The position numbers and the translations under genes were made by a program. DNA of 64,000 nt from Lyophyllum atratum (taxonomy: Eukaryota; Basidiomycota; Agaricomycetes; Agaricales; Lyophyllaceae): positions 248,001 to 312,000 of the forward strand of contig JACGCN010000008.1 of assembly GCA_014905825.1 (NCBI GenBank). Direction: 5' to 3'. Below the pieces are notes generated by a model. That model was not told where the DNA came from and did not search any database. It worked only from the letters and a program-made list of their open reading frames with translations. How positions within the stretch are numbered: position 1 is the first letter of the stretch; each line of letters begins with the position of its first letter. This document shows positions 31,659 to 44,462 of the stretch, in pieces.

Positions 31659-33051
31659 TCAATCATGGCGAAATAACGAAAAGGGCAACGGACGTACTTC
31701 TTCGAAGAGATATCGTAGGTTGTGCACGCCTTCGCGTGCAGCAGTGAAGGTGTTGACAACTACCTCGCCAACGGACTCGTCCGGCTTTCGCAGCGGCCAG
31801 CGCGCACTGGCGACAGGGATGCTATCTCTGACCTTGTACCAGTATACAAGCGCTGCTTGTGCCGTTGGGCGCTTCCTAAAATCTCGCGTCATCATGATGC
31901 TAATTAGGCTGTCCAAGAATTCAAGTCCGAGGTATTTCTGATTAGGCGTGAGGTGCGGCCAACTGTCAGAACATGGGGTGACGTACTTTCCTGAACTCCT
32001 TCAAAATGACGTTCCCCACCGTGAATACGTCGAGCTTATAGTGATCAAAGGGTATATGAGTCGTGGAGAGCTCAGGTGGATCGCTGTCACGACCACCAAG
32101 ACCTTTTACGATGGGCGAGTCGCCAGGTGAGAATCGGACTGCGTTGTCAAAGTCAATAATATAGTATCGGACAGGATGGTCAATTCGCGGAAGTGGCCTT
32201 AAATGCTCGTAGCCGTTCGGAGCGAAGGACCTCGATGCAAAATGCCATCCTCCTGGAATGATAGGTCTGGCATCCATCATTATATTAGCGGTGGTAAGGT
32301 CACTGAGCGGCGTCGTCAATTGGGCTACGATGAAAACGCAGCAAGGAAATCGTACGCATGAGCGACAAGGTGGCTGTGTATGAAAGCCATACCCTGGAAA
32401 AGGTCGTTCGAAAACTGCAATATGTACGACGAGCTTAGAACGCACCTCCAGTATTTGTGTAACGAAATCCACGACCTCCCCTCGTGCTCCAAATTCGGGG
32501 TTATTGAAAGCTCGAAGAAGCGGCATGACCATATAGCTGACTGCTGGACTTTCTGGGTCTTGAAAGTCATCCAATACCGGAGCGCAGTGGTTTTTCGAGT
32601 CCTGATGAGATGCCAGGTATCGCGCAATAGCCACCTCGTCCGTAACCTTGGTGATCCTCTTAATACAAACCTGACGGTCGTCTTGTAGTCTCCGAGCGTC
32701 CAGAACCATGTAAACCTGACTTGTCAGAGAAATTTCAGACCTAGTAGAATCCGATGGAATGGAAGGCCTCTCAACTACTATGTCGTGCGCATCCTCACAA
32801 TACACGGGGTTCTTTTCCATCCCTGGCATCTTCCATGAAGCAGTCCACTGCGGATGGTAGCGTGGGCGGAGTTGGTATCCCTTCTCCATTACAAATTCGT
32901 ATCGATCGCGCCATGGCTCTTCCCACTTCTTGAGTTCCGCAGAGTAAGCGTAGTTGGTTATCACCTCCCAAACTGACGGCGGAGACTTCCTGTCTGAACC
33001 TGAAGGTAGCAGAGGGTGGCTAATCCGCGCTGGAGATGAGGGGGATGACAT
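31659..33051 (-). CDS. Fungal protein-kinase-like protein, copy 3
   Basis: The start at 33051 (MSSPSSPARISH) is homologous to the starts of copies 1 and 2; the frame is open further upstream but that part is not conserved. Retained features: GYQLRPRYHPQW, VCIKRITK, the spliced catalytic loop VAH-A-DLTTANIMM, and IDFDNAVRF. The frame also stays open without splicing the first introns, so raw ORFs look longer than the spliced protein. The C-terminal exon (KYLGLEFLDSLISIMMTRDFRKRP..) is intact and ends SLFRHD. This and copy 1 appear to be the intact copies. Confidence 0.75.
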
Positions 33052-33350
33052 GAGTGGTGCTATATCTGTGATGATACTCAGCACAAGAGAAGCCCAAACA
33101 TAGCGATGCCAGATCCAAACCAAGTCGAAACTGCCTCGAGGCACACCCGGGCCGGTCCCTGCTCTCCTCGAGTGTTATCTAATCAATCACCACCATCAGC
33201 CACATTCGGACTTCAGGCACTCACTGACCGGGACCGTGGACGCCATAACCAGCAACGCGCCACTACCATGAGGCTTTTGGAAGGTTTTAAACTTATAACT
33301 GAGATGAAGCCCCGCCTTCTGACCAGAAATCCCATTTTCCTCGCCTCATC
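33052..33350. promoter_or_regulatory. Divergent promoter of module 3
   Basis: This 299-bp gap carries the conserved ATGAGGCTTTT / TTTAAACTTATAACTGA / TTTTCCTCGCCTCATC block just before the plus-strand ATG. Confidence 0.6.
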
Positions 33351-34361
33351 ATGGATGAGCCATCGAATATCTTCGCCTACATCACTGGGGCAATTGCACT
33401 ATTTGGTAGCTTGACCTCTGTGGTCTTTTACTGTCGCAACTATTTCCCAAGTGTGCGGATGATAGTTTTACAAGAAACCTACCAAGAAACGAAAGAATAC
33501 TACGAAACAGTACGACGGGAAGGCCTCGTGCCGCACTCATACGCCGAACATTTCGAGGTTGATCTGAAGGAGTACGTCCTCTGTCTCTCTCGAGAATAAT
33601 GGAATATGACTGAAAACACTCATACAGACTAGAATGCGCGATTATTAGCCTTCGAGAGGCCACATGGAGGTGTAGGACCTCCTTTCAGGAGATTATTGCG
33701 GCTTTCCAAGGCTTGTCTGCAACGATTACGAGGGTCGTCGTCAAGGTTGAAGACTTAAGAGATGGAGTTATTGTAAGCGCTCATGTCACTTAAATGTGTT
33801 CGCCAGCTCATTGTGCATGTATATCAGACAGTTAGCGAAGAGCAAAGGAGAGCTCGGAGGCAGGTAGATCCCAGCACACAAGACGATTCCAGTTCCGCCC
33901 TCCCGATGATCGCCGTCAACGGTTCAGGTATGGCTTCTATCCAATGCAAACTCATGTGCTCACACGATCGTTGCCAGCTTGCGAGTCTGTTCCCAACGAC
34001 GGCATTCTGTCGTTCTTACCAGCTATTAATGTTCCGAAAATACCAGCCTACGAAGGGCGATCGCTAGTGACAGGTGAGCAAACCATTAAACATGCAGCTC
34101 GACGTACACCTCAAATTCCATTCTTCATAAGGTTTTCTGTCATATGGCCACAGCGAAAATGTCCAGCTGTCTACGCTGCAGCCTGCCTCTGATTCTGACA
34201 CGGCAAGCACAACAGAAACTCTCGTCAACAGGTCCTCCGGTTGGAGGTCCCTTCGCGTTTGGCTACGAATGCGGTGGTCTATGACGAAGGCGAAGCCTGC
34301 AGATGTCGAATCAGGTTCTATCAAAGACGATAGTGTTCTTAATACTGACGTCGCCACTTGA
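33351..34361 (+). CDS. Small membrane-anchored coiled-coil protein, copy 3
   Basis: It is colinear with copies 1 and 2: MDEPSNIFAYITG, a hydrophobic segment, then VRMIVLQETYQETKEYYETV. Donor GTACGT and acceptor ACAG bound intron 1. The Arg-rich exon (RRARRQVDPSTQDDS) is conserved, and the terminal exon ends SVLNTDVAT. It lacks a few residues of the aromatic/basic FKRWGW block present in the others. It is divergent from kinase copy 3. Function unknown. Confidence 0.6.
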
Positions 34362-35487
34362 GGCTGGCAACTCACGTTCCCGCTTTTCTTTTGCTTGTAC
34401 CATGCCATGGCTTTGCTTGTCTCCTCCTCATTGCACTGTTTTCATCGACTCCACGGACATCGCATGCTCTCCCTAATTTAAATGATCTCCTTTTTCAATA
34501 CGCGACGCCTTCTTCCCAGCCTGATACCTGTCGATCCGTGCGTATATATTCTCATAGCCTTTGGGCACGTAAAAGGTGTGCATTACTTTGTTAGTTTGGA
34601 AAAGTAGATGATGAATAAGAGCCGCTGCTGCTCGCCTCCCTTGCCGATGCTTATGCATCGCGTATGGGCGGCATGTTTCCAGCTAATAGGTCAACAACCC
34701 TTTTGTTTAATCTGAAGCCTGATATGGAACACTTCTCGGTGGGTCCTTGTTCCCTTGTGGACTTGGTGGACACACAACTGAAATTCGGACATGTCACCCT
34801 AGCAGCTTGCATCCTCGTGTTGTTTAAGCGACGTTGAAAGATGCACAGTGCATCGCTCGTTTCCATACGGAAACTGAGGACGGTCAAGGAATTCACATCA
34901 TTCTGATATCCACTGCATTTAGAATTCGATCAGATTTCATAGTAGAAGCGGCTTGTCGCGGGTTGTGATATGTTCTTCACATTCCTTGGTTTGTGGGCTG
35001 CCCTATCTGGCTTGTGATATCGCCACTCAGGCACTGTTGCAGCCTAATAGTAAAAAGGGAGAACACGACGCAGTGCGCTTCATTAAGTAAGGTCATGTAA
35101 GGCCTGGACCTGAGCTACAAGATGTCATGGATGTCTCCAAGCATAGAGCTCGGTATTGTAAGAAAGAAAAGATAATCGGTGTGTAGAAATGGTCGGATGT
35201 TCATCTCGCATCCAACCGCTCAGGTCATTCACGATCATGATCTGGTGCTGCCACAATCTACATTATACATACTCTCTGAGCTCGCACTTTGTTGAGATGA
35301 TAGGTGGCAGAGTAGAGTTATGATTCCCTAATTCCAGATAGTGGATGTTTACACTGATCGAGACACCCCGTTTTAATTTATGCATTCGGTGTGTTACGAC
35401 AGGTGGTATAGAACAGAACTGCAATGATAAGAGACATGACTGGAAGCAAAGGACACAACACGACGAGAGACAGCAATAGCAACGACT
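34362..35487. other. Distal part of module 3 and unique flank, no gene
   Basis: The module homology ends at about 35043 (GCACTGTTGCAGCC). From there to 35487 there is unique AT-rich sequence in which I see no gene. Confidence 0.55.
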
Positions 35488-36381
35488 AATAGTGATACAT
35501 GAAAAAGACCAGATGTTCTAAGAAGACCGCCTCGAAAAACGATGAGCTTCCAAGCCAGTGCACCTACTGTGATTTTTGAGAATTAATATCAGCGGGATGT
35601 TTGAAAGATCAAATAGACTTACCGCGATGTATGGCACGAGAGTGAGGGTGTCGCCTTGCGGGGTGTGCGTCGGGATGTTGACAAACACATCATTCGAGAG
35701 GTGTTCTTGTTTGATACGGAGCCTAGTGCCTGCTTGCACGACATATGTCTCCCATTGCGCGTCGGGCTTATGCCCATCCCGGATGGTAGCGGCATACGAG
35801 GCCTCCAGGGAACTCTGGATCTCCTTCGACTGCGCCGCGACTGCGTCCAACGACGCCTCAATGGACCGTACCTCGGCCCCTGTCATCTCGCAGTATATTT
35901 TGATCCCAGGCGGAGTGGGCATGTATTGGCCTTGGCGGTCCACGAAGTCGAAGCTGTAGCAGTGGATGCTTTTTAAACTGTCGCCCCAGATGCGGAGCCA
36001 CACCCTGCTGTTCAGCTTTGTGTACTGCACCGACTCGCCGTGGCCAGGTTTTGCCTAGTAGTCAGAATATATTGTCAGCTGTGGTTCATAGTATTCGTAG
36101 ATGACTCACCCCGAGCCGAATAGGCTCACGGCGGGCAGTCTCCCGCTCATAAACGGCATATGCTTCTCTGGTGGTTGCTTCCCCTGCTTGTAGGACAATC
36201 ATAGCGATCTCGACAGAGCCGAACTCTTCTTCGCAACGCATTCTGTAGTGAGGCTCAGACATGCCGGTGCGTTTCGCCTCAGACTTCGCCCACATTGTGA
36301 CTTCGCGCCTCTCTGCGATGTTGGCGCCGGATCCGGAGGTCGAAGTGGTCGTTGAGGTTGCAGAGGCGTGGCGGTAGCTCA
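35488..36381 (-). CDS. Hypothetical protein, three exons
   Basis: It starts MSYRHASATSTTTS at 36381, with a Ser/Thr-rich N-terminus, then a helical region (ERREVTMWAKSEAKRTGMSEPHYRMRCEEEFG). After an intron (GTGAGT..CTACTAG, ~36058-36111) comes a beta-rich-looking segment (TKLNSRVWLRIWGDSLKSIH) and a helical Ala/Ser-rich part (SIEASLDAVAAQSKEIQSSLEAS). A further intron (GTAAGT..CACAGTAG) near 35565-35621 leads to a short last exon ending FMYHY. I do not recognise the family. The gene stands alone between the kinase modules and a gene-poor region. Confidence 0.55.
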
Positions 36382-39300
36382 TGATGTGCGTGGAATGCGA
36401 GAAGAGGAAGTGGATGTTATCAGAAATGCGAGAACAGGTGGATTCTATAAGTACTTTGTTGGACAATTTAATAACATTTGTCAACCCCAGATCCGCCACT
36501 CATCGCGCGGTTCACCTCTGCGTCGGCAGGGGTCTAGGCTTTTCGTACCTTGAAACCCGCCAGGTCGGTGCGCAGCCCTGGCAGGGCTGGCAAGCTCTAC
36601 CTGTCCAAGCAGCAGCTTCTGGTGTCGCTCCTGTTATCCTATTACGTCACGGCCTTCCGGTTTTCCACTTTCAAGGATATCCCATGATCACCAGATGGTG
36701 ACGAGACATCCCCTCCCCGGACAACAGCCTCAGGGATTTCTTTACGTTCCGCATCATCGCCAAGACTCCTATTCCGGACCTATGGTGCCCGTTCCCAACA
36801 GACAGCCGAAGCTTTCGATTTTTACACTTTTTCCATTCGTCTTACGCATCTCAAAATCTACAGTATTGTGGAAAGACACTCCTTGGATAGCATCGAAAAT
36901 CACCAGAACCCTCTGTGCCATATCGAAGGTATCGGGCACTGACCAAGACCAGAGGTCAAAAAGTTCACTGTCTGCCAGATTGCTACGCTGGCGTAGTGCA
37001 ACAGCGCTGCTGGTGAGTTTGGCGAGCCGAAGAAGACAAGTAAAAGAAAAATAAGGAAACTTTTTTTTTGGGCCATAACGTGTTCTGGGACCTCAAACTT
37101 CGCGGATTTGAGACCCGATTTTTGGGTTTTGCCCGGGCTTGCTTTGAGGGAAGCTTCCAGAGGCCTTCCTCGATGCGTCTTCTGCAAATCAAACGTGCGG
37201 ACGAGACCTTGAGCGCGACACATGGATCCTACAATAAGACCCATGTAGAAGATGGCATGCCGAACCAGATGTACGCTTCCATGTTTGTCCGAGGGTTCAG
37301 CATTCCAATCCACGTACATACAGGGTGAGCTCAACACACCCAGCCTGTGCAGGTAAATAGATGCCGCGCTGGCAATACTGTCGAAGAGGTCCTCGCGGTG
37401 TCCCAAGGCCTTCTGGGAAGGCCGACAGGGTCTCGAGGGAGATTGAGAACCTGCGTGCGGACGTGTTTCTCGACCCCTGTAGGATGTTCTGTACTTACCT
37501 TTCTTGTGTCATGTAGGATGTCGAGCTAGAAAAGCAAGCGTGTTCGGGGCCAGGTGCGGCCGACGATTGGATGCTCAAGGCCGCTATGATTCGGAGCGGA
37601 TCACCCCTCTCATTCTAGATTGCAGCGACGGGTCGATTTCGACCAGATCTGAAAGAACCGCCCTTGATTAGTCTCATACCAAAACCGTCCACGTCCACCG
37701 TGAGAGGGGCTTAGTTGAGCCTACGTCCTTGATATGGGATGCCGGTGATGAGTGTTCACACCTGGCTACGTTCCGTGGACCGTGGGTCAGAGTTAGGAGT
37801 CAATAAACGGTGTATCAGCTATGCATCGTGCCTGGAGGACTTTGAAGACACGGCTTACGTAGCGATGGACGTTGAGGGCTGCTAATTCTTGCAGCGAGGA
37901 GAAACAAGCTCGTCATAAGGCAAGACGCCAGATTGATAATCGTAGTACGAGTCTCCTTGACTGAGAAGTCAGGTTATCGTAGTATGGTACGAGCTGCTGT
38001 TGAATATGATTGACTTTCATCTTGAAAAGCTGAGGTGTGTGCGTGCTTAGTTTGCAAATTTCAGGTCGAGCCATCGAATATCATTCAAAGGGATAGCACT
38101 CGCTAAAACTACATAAGCGGAACAGAAAGACGCACCTGCGGTTTATTTGAGCGGTATTATGAGTGATGAGAGGTCTAGGAAGGAAGGCGTGTTAGCTGAA
38201 GAGCGTCGGAAAGGTAATAACGGTGTAAAGCAATGGGCCCTCAGACACAAAAATTTGTCCTTCATGAAGGTCGGACATATGCTTGTCATTTGATTATAAC
38301 TCATCGTTGGGTAGAACAGAATCCGAATAGACTCCGAGAAAGGAACGTGAGCTCACCATTGATGGGTGGTCAAATATTCCGGCGGCTCCTTCATTCCGTC
38401 CATTGGAATTTCCGAGCCAGTCCAACGCGTTCAAGGACTGGAGGCAGAGACCAGAATGCACGTATATGGAAGATGTCTTCATAGACGGTGTTGACATCTC
38501 GACCCTATCCATACGACAGCTAAGAAAGGAATGTTTTAGCTGGAGGTCTCTAAAAAGTGATTGGAACACGAGAAAAAGGAAGAGTAAAAGGCTCAGTTGG
38601 TGATGCATGTTACGAGAGTGGATCATCGAATGAACGTCACCGACTCGGTAAATGGAAAAATATCATCATAGCCAGTGAAGGGATGCGAATACTCACGTAT
38701 TATATGGAGAGTAACATGTTGGCGGCGGAGAGGCGAGGTCGAGGAGGACATACACGGAGGAGTTGGATACCGCTAAGCGAAGAAAATTGCGTGTGGTTGA
38801 ATTACAAGCTCCGATTCAAAGCGGAGGTCAGCTGTACAGTTCCTTCCTATAAAAACCTCCACGACCTCCTGCGAATCAGTGACACGTTCCTCAGCAATAT
38901 CTGCCTTGGTGAGCCTCCATTTTCTTCTCTTTGTCGTCGCAGATGCGTCGTATTGTATGATGTTAAATTCAGTTCTGCTTCCGAACGAGAGCAATCAACC
39001 TCTTGTGGACAACCTTTTTTACCAAAAAAACTTTTCTGATTCCTTTTATCCATACTTGCATTCACGCGATTGCTAACATTGTACATCTCTCCAGATATCA
39101 ATCGTACGCACGCAGCGGAAGGGGTGGCCGACGTAGCTGTGAGTTGATTTACCTGCGTCCTTTTGTTCCTTTCCTGCGAGACGAAAACAAGTTCATCCAT
39201 TCGTTGATTGCCGCGCTCGCTGTTCGGACTTCGCGGTCCCTTTCATCTCGGTGGGGGCTGTGCGTGCTTGTTCCGTTCTGGGGCAGGTGTGCCGGGCCAG

Positions 39301-39756
39301 TTGTTCGCAACAAGACGTGGCAGATGAAAATACCGGCTTCTCTGACTTTTCTTCATGTTGTCTCCTATTTCCGCAAATGCAACGTTGCTCATGTAAACTT
39401 TTCCAGATTCTTTTCAATGCTGAGTGCGGTGTCGGAGGTTGCTGCTTCCCAGTGTTTAATAGTCTCCCGTAATGTAGCTTATCATGTATGTGGTTGCCTG
39501 TACCAGTGTCTTGCAATCGAATCTCCCTGTCCTTCATGCAAATCCCGTTCAGCCTGAATTTTTCTGTGAGGAACTTGAACGCTCGTTGTGCGTTTTGCTT
39601 TCAACGTCGATGCACACGACGACCTCGACGGTGCTGACAGTGACGTTGAAAAAATTCTGGCGTCATCACGTGACCTGTATACGTATGGCCGCATCTGGAC
39701 AAAACGTTTGAGATTGATCGACGTCCACAACGCCCATATCCTAGTCCCTCGCCGCC
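36382..39756. other. Gene-poor stretch upstream of SIN3
   Basis: Several open frames exist (for example 36900-37406 minus, 38557-39039 plus), but none has recognisable motifs, splice support or paralogs in the window. I see no repeat array or RNA gene. The last 300-500 bases are presumably the SIN3 promoter. A decayed element remnant is possible but unproven. Confidence 0.5.
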
Positions 39757-42700
39757 ATGGACATCGACCAAATGGCCGTTGACATCAAGCCAAACGACGA
39801 GAAAACGATTTCTCCCACTATTCCGGAGGTCTCTGCAGTGCCAGCTCCAACTGAGCCCGCCGGTGCCGCTCCGGCGTCTGTCACCACGGGGCCTGCAGTT
39901 GAGGAGCAGGAAACAGGAGCTCCGACAAATGGAGTGATTGGCGAAGCGCAGGAAACAAAGGAACAAGTGGACCAAACACCTGCTGTGGCACCCGAAGAAC
40001 CTCCTGTGACTTCCGAGCCGATATCTGAGCCAGCTGTTCAACCTCCAACTACACCGATAATCATTGACGAGATGCCAGCACTTGCTGGACCTTCGCACCG
40101 TTTGGAAAGACCACCGCCACCGGAGATGCAGAGCTATGGACCCGGACCCCTCGACCGCCCTCTCAACGTCACGGATGCGCTTGGCTACCTAGACGCCGTT
40201 AAGGTGCAGTTCTCGGACCAGCCAAACGTCTATAACCAATTTTTGGATATCATGAAGGAATTCAAGAACGAACTGTGAGTACGGCATGTTTGGGCTCGAC
40301 ACATGAACTCGTGCACACGGGTCTGCTTCTGCCTCGCGTTGACAGCGTGTTCTGACCCTGTGGAATTGCTTTGCAGAATTGATACCCCGGGCGTCATCAA
40401 GCGCGTATCGCATCTATTCAACGGTCATGGGGCTCTTATACAAGGATTCAACACGTTTCTGCCGGTTGGCTATCGCATCGAGTGTAGCGTTGATGCCTAC
40501 GACACAGGCTACATTACTGTGACCACGCCAGGCGGCACGAAGATTCAGACTACGAACAACGGACCTGGAAGTGGTCCCATCGTTTGGTCATATGTTCCAG
40601 TTGGAACTGATGTACGTCTTCAAGAACCGCCCTCTCGCTCAGGCCCTGGTCCGTGCATTTGCCCCTCAACCGCAAACTTGTCACTAAATTGCAGCTCTGA
40701 TCCACAAACAGCGTACCCGCTCACACTAATACCGGATCCACATTTTCAACCTGTCAACGGCCAAGCCATCGAACCAGCTGTGCAATACGTACAGAAAATC
40801 AAGCAACGTTGCGATGCCGAGACATATCGCCAGTTCCTGGATATCCTGGCGCAGTACCATTCGAAGCCCGATACGATCGATGAGGTAATCTAATCGCTTC
40901 TCCATCATCTTCGCCGCGCGATAACGCCGCTAACCTTGTCTTTTTGCCTTTTCATTCGCAGGAAGAGGTCTCAAAACAGATTGCCCGCCTATTCAAGGAC
41001 GCTCCTGACTTGCGCTCGGATTTCAGGATTTTCATGCCTGAAAGGAGCCAGTCGAATCTCGATGATCCGTCGTTGGTGGGCCCTGGGCCTGGCGAGGGCC
41101 GCACGAGGACTGGAACGCCCTCCGCGGATGCTAAAGGGAAGCGAAAGCTTGACAGTGTGGCAAACGCAGTGAGCAGTGGATCGAATTTGCCGCAGAAGAG
41201 GAAGAGGAGGGTTGTTGAAAAGGACCGTGAGCGAGAGGTGATCCCCGTCCGCCCGACCGCTAGCAGTAGCAGCAAGGTGTGTTTACTATGCTTCTATCCC
41301 CCGCTCCGTCGGCTGATACGAGTGTTGGCAAGGTAAAGAAAGTCAAGCATGCCGTTGGCCAGGATCTGACTCCCTCGTCATACAACAAGCCCATTGCACC
41401 CCCATCTCCTCCCCGCCGACCCATGCAGCTTCCTCCACCAACGAAAGTGGCTCCTGTGAACGACGACTCGCAGTTTTTCGATAATGTTAGGCGTGTCCTC
41501 GACAACCGGGAAACATACAACGAGTTCCTCAAGGTCGTCAACCTCTTCACGCAGGATTTCATCGATTCGGCGAGGTTGATCAAGGAGAGCCGCAACTTTC
41601 TGGGAGATGGAGAGCTCATGAAACAGTTCAAGGGTATATTGGGATGGAGTGAGAGGAAGGAGCGAGATACCTTCGAGGCGGATATGGAGAAGACGCAACA
41701 GAGCTGGACACGGCCGTCTGTTATAGGCTTGGCGAGTCGCCCGACGCAAGCAGAGCTTAATGTGAAGTATGGGAGTTATCGTCGTTTGCCAGCTGCGGTA
41801 TGTCGCTCTGACGTTTTCAATTCGGATTTGTTGGCTTATATGCTGCTTTTATGCTTGTAGGAGGTTAACGTTACGTGCTCTGGACGCGACGAAATGTGCC
41901 GGTCGGTGCTGAATGATGAATGGGTGTCCCACCCTACATGGTCGAGCGAGGACTCGGGATTCATCTCTCATAAAAAGAACATTTACGAGGAAGCGTTGCA
42001 TCGGAGTGAAGAGGAGCGGCACGAGTACGACTTCCACATCGAGGCTATCACTCGGACGATCACCATGCTCGAGCCCGTCAGTAACAAGATGGTGCTGATG
42101 AGCCAGGACGACAGGAGCGGGTTCAAGCTAAAGCCGAATCTGGGCGGGACTTGGAGGCCAATTCATACGCGGGTGGTGAAGAAGATCTATGGCCGCGAGG
42201 CGGGACTGGATGTCATACAGGCGATGCAGGAGACGCCGACCGTGGCGATACCAGTGGTGTTGCAGAGGCTGAAGCAAAAGGAGGAGGAGTGGAAAAGGGC
42301 GCAGAGGGAGTGGAACAAGGTCTGGAGGGAGGTGGACGCACGGAATTATACCAAGAGCCTGGACCATCAGGGGATATACTTCAAGGCGGCGGATAAGAAG
42401 GCGAACACGGTGAAGTCGTTCGTGAACCAGATCGAGGCGGCGCGGGAGGAGCAGATGGCAAAGCGGGCGTCGTTGATCGATCCGCTTTTTGCGAGGACGA
42501 GGCCGAGGCACCAGCTGGAATTTGTCGTGGATGATGTGACGGTGCTGCAGGATGTGCTGAAATTGACGTTCTCGTTCCTCGACCGGACGCAGGCGCAGAT
42601 CAATTTCCTGGAGCGGAAACGGATAGAGGGGTTCCTCAGGACGTTCATCCCGCTGTTCTTCATGCTGGACCCCGTGGCGTTCAACTCGTGTTTCACGGTC

Positions 42701-44232
42701 GTGCAGGAGACCTTCGACAGCGATATGAGCGACGACCTGGGTAGCGTTGCTGATGATGCTGAGCTCTCATCGATGGCGAGTGGGAGCTCGCGGCGGAATC
42801 GCAAAGGTGGCAACGGGATATCCTCTGGTGGCGATCTGAGGAAGAAGTTGCTGAAGAGCGAGCAGGCCAAGTCGACGAACCGGAAAACGAGAGCACAGGA
42901 GGCTGCTTCACCGACTGTTTCACGGCTGGCGTCGCCTGTGCTAGCCGACGAGGAAACAGCGGCGGATGCATCCGCGCACAATCGACGATTGTCTAGGAGG
43001 AACATATTCTTTACTAATACTGTGTTTTATGCGCTTTTGCGGTTGATTGAGGTATGGAGTCACCCTCTCAATAGGTGGCATGTTTTCACTGACTGACCGA
43101 CCCATCACTAGGTGTTATACACACGTTTGAGCTTGTTCAAGGCGATTGGCGCCAAATTGGCTGCTGCGGGTCCTTCACGATCGAACCCACTTGCTGCAGA
43201 GTTGGCACTACCACCTGCAATCGACGCTACGAATCTGGGTGACCGGGGCGCTGCGGCAGAACATTACTACGACTTGCTGCTAGAGTCTCTGGAGCGGTTG
43301 TTCGACAACGAAATTGAACAACACGCCTTTGAAGACCAGATGAGGTTCATGTTTGGAACCAAGGTTTGTAGTTCTCCGTGCTGGGTTATGCTACTCGCTA
43401 ACGCCGTGCGTGGCAGGAGGCTTACAAGACCTTCACGATCGATAAAGTAATAGGTGCGATCATCAAGCAGGTAACGTTTTTCCATTTGAATCGTATATTA
43501 TCTCGGTTCTGATTATAGCCTTAGGCTCAAGCGGTGTTTGCAGACCCCAAAAGCCAAGATATTCTTGAGATTCTCAAGAAGGAAAGGTCACTTGTGTCGC
43601 CAACTACACAAGACCAGATCAACAGTAGACGAAACGCCGAAAAGGTTTTGGGACCAGACGAGAACCTGTTCCGCATTGATTGGGTACGCGCTCCTGCTGC
43701 ATATTAGGTCCTGTCATTGAACGTGTTCCAGCTCCCGGAATCTCGAACGATGACTGTCCAGTTGATTGGCAAAGATGACTCGAGCTTTGATGATTCAGAG
43801 GTCTTGACTGGAAGGTGGCAGTCTTATATCGAGTCCTTCGTCTCAGTATGTTTTCTTTCGTGATAAGAGGTGCTTTTCATTGAATTTGTGTTCATTAGGG
43901 CGACACGACGGAGGGTGTATCACCTTCCAAAATCAAGCCGCCATTTCTGCGCAGGTTCGTTGATCTCTCCAAAACCTGCCTTGTTATATTCATGTCTATG
44001 GTGTAGGAATCTACCACCTGGTGTGCGCGATGCGCAACCAAATGTCGCAACGCGAGATGGCCTCGAAATCAAGATCTGCGTCCGAACGTATCGATTATTC
44101 TTTGTCTCCAACACCGAAGACTTCCTCTGGAAGATTTCGACGAGAGAGGAGACGAGAAAAGCCGCGACACACCTCCAGGCGCGAGAAAAGCTTCGGAAGA
44201 AGTGGCAGGAGAGTATGAGGAACGATGTATAG
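39757..44232 (+). CDS. SIN3: SIN3 transcriptional corepressor
   Basis: This multi-exon gene (about 1,200 aa) encodes the scaffold of the SIN3-RPD3 histone deacetylase complex. It begins [11 protein letters not shown], with a Pro/Glu-rich N-terminus. PAH1 spans an exon junction ([20 protein letters not shown] / [20 protein letters not shown]). PAH2 follows ([20 protein letters not shown] / [17 protein letters not shown]), then PAH3 ([20 protein letters not shown] / [12 protein letters not shown]). The HDAC-interaction region contains SYRRLPA and [19 protein letters not shown]. The C-terminal region has [33 protein letters not shown] and a closing [11 protein letters not shown]. Exons are joined by short introns, for example GTGAGT..TTGCAG at 40275-40376. 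The frame is intact, with all three PAH blocks and the HID present. Confidence 0.93.
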
Positions 44233-44462
44233 ACGACTGGAGGTTATTTATGGTGTATTTTGTGTTTATTGTTGTATTTGTTACTGGTGACTGGGCACCT
44301 CATCAGGTGTTCTCGGAGGTCTTCCTCGTTCCCAGCAATTAATTCGAGGGCACACGCGGGTTTACCTGATCTGGGTTTTGATTTCTCAGAAGGGGATGAA
44401 CATCTGACATATTATCTGACGAACAGGTTTGGACTCTCCACACACATTTGTCACTTTCGTCC

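Larger units (their letters stand above)
22840..35043. repeat. Tandem triplication of a ~4.3-kb kinase/membrane-protein module
   Basis: Three diverged but colinear units begin near 22840, 27050 and 31360. Anchors recur at a constant spacing: TATGCAATCTCAGA near 22904, 27150 and 31466; the divergent gene pair; and GATATCGCCAC near 26571, 30834 and 35018. The third unit stops at about 35043, lacking the last ~450 bp of the others. Confidence 0.9.

Noticed and set aside
36900..37406. Minus-strand frame of 168 codons with a hydrophobic stretch
   Set aside because: No family is recognised, splice support is lacking, and the hydrophobic part derives from a poly-T/A run. It is not strong enough to call a gene.
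38233..39557. Several overlapping open frames before SIN3
   Set aside because: Frames on both strands overlap, no motif or homologous partner is seen, and they lie in the likely promoter region.
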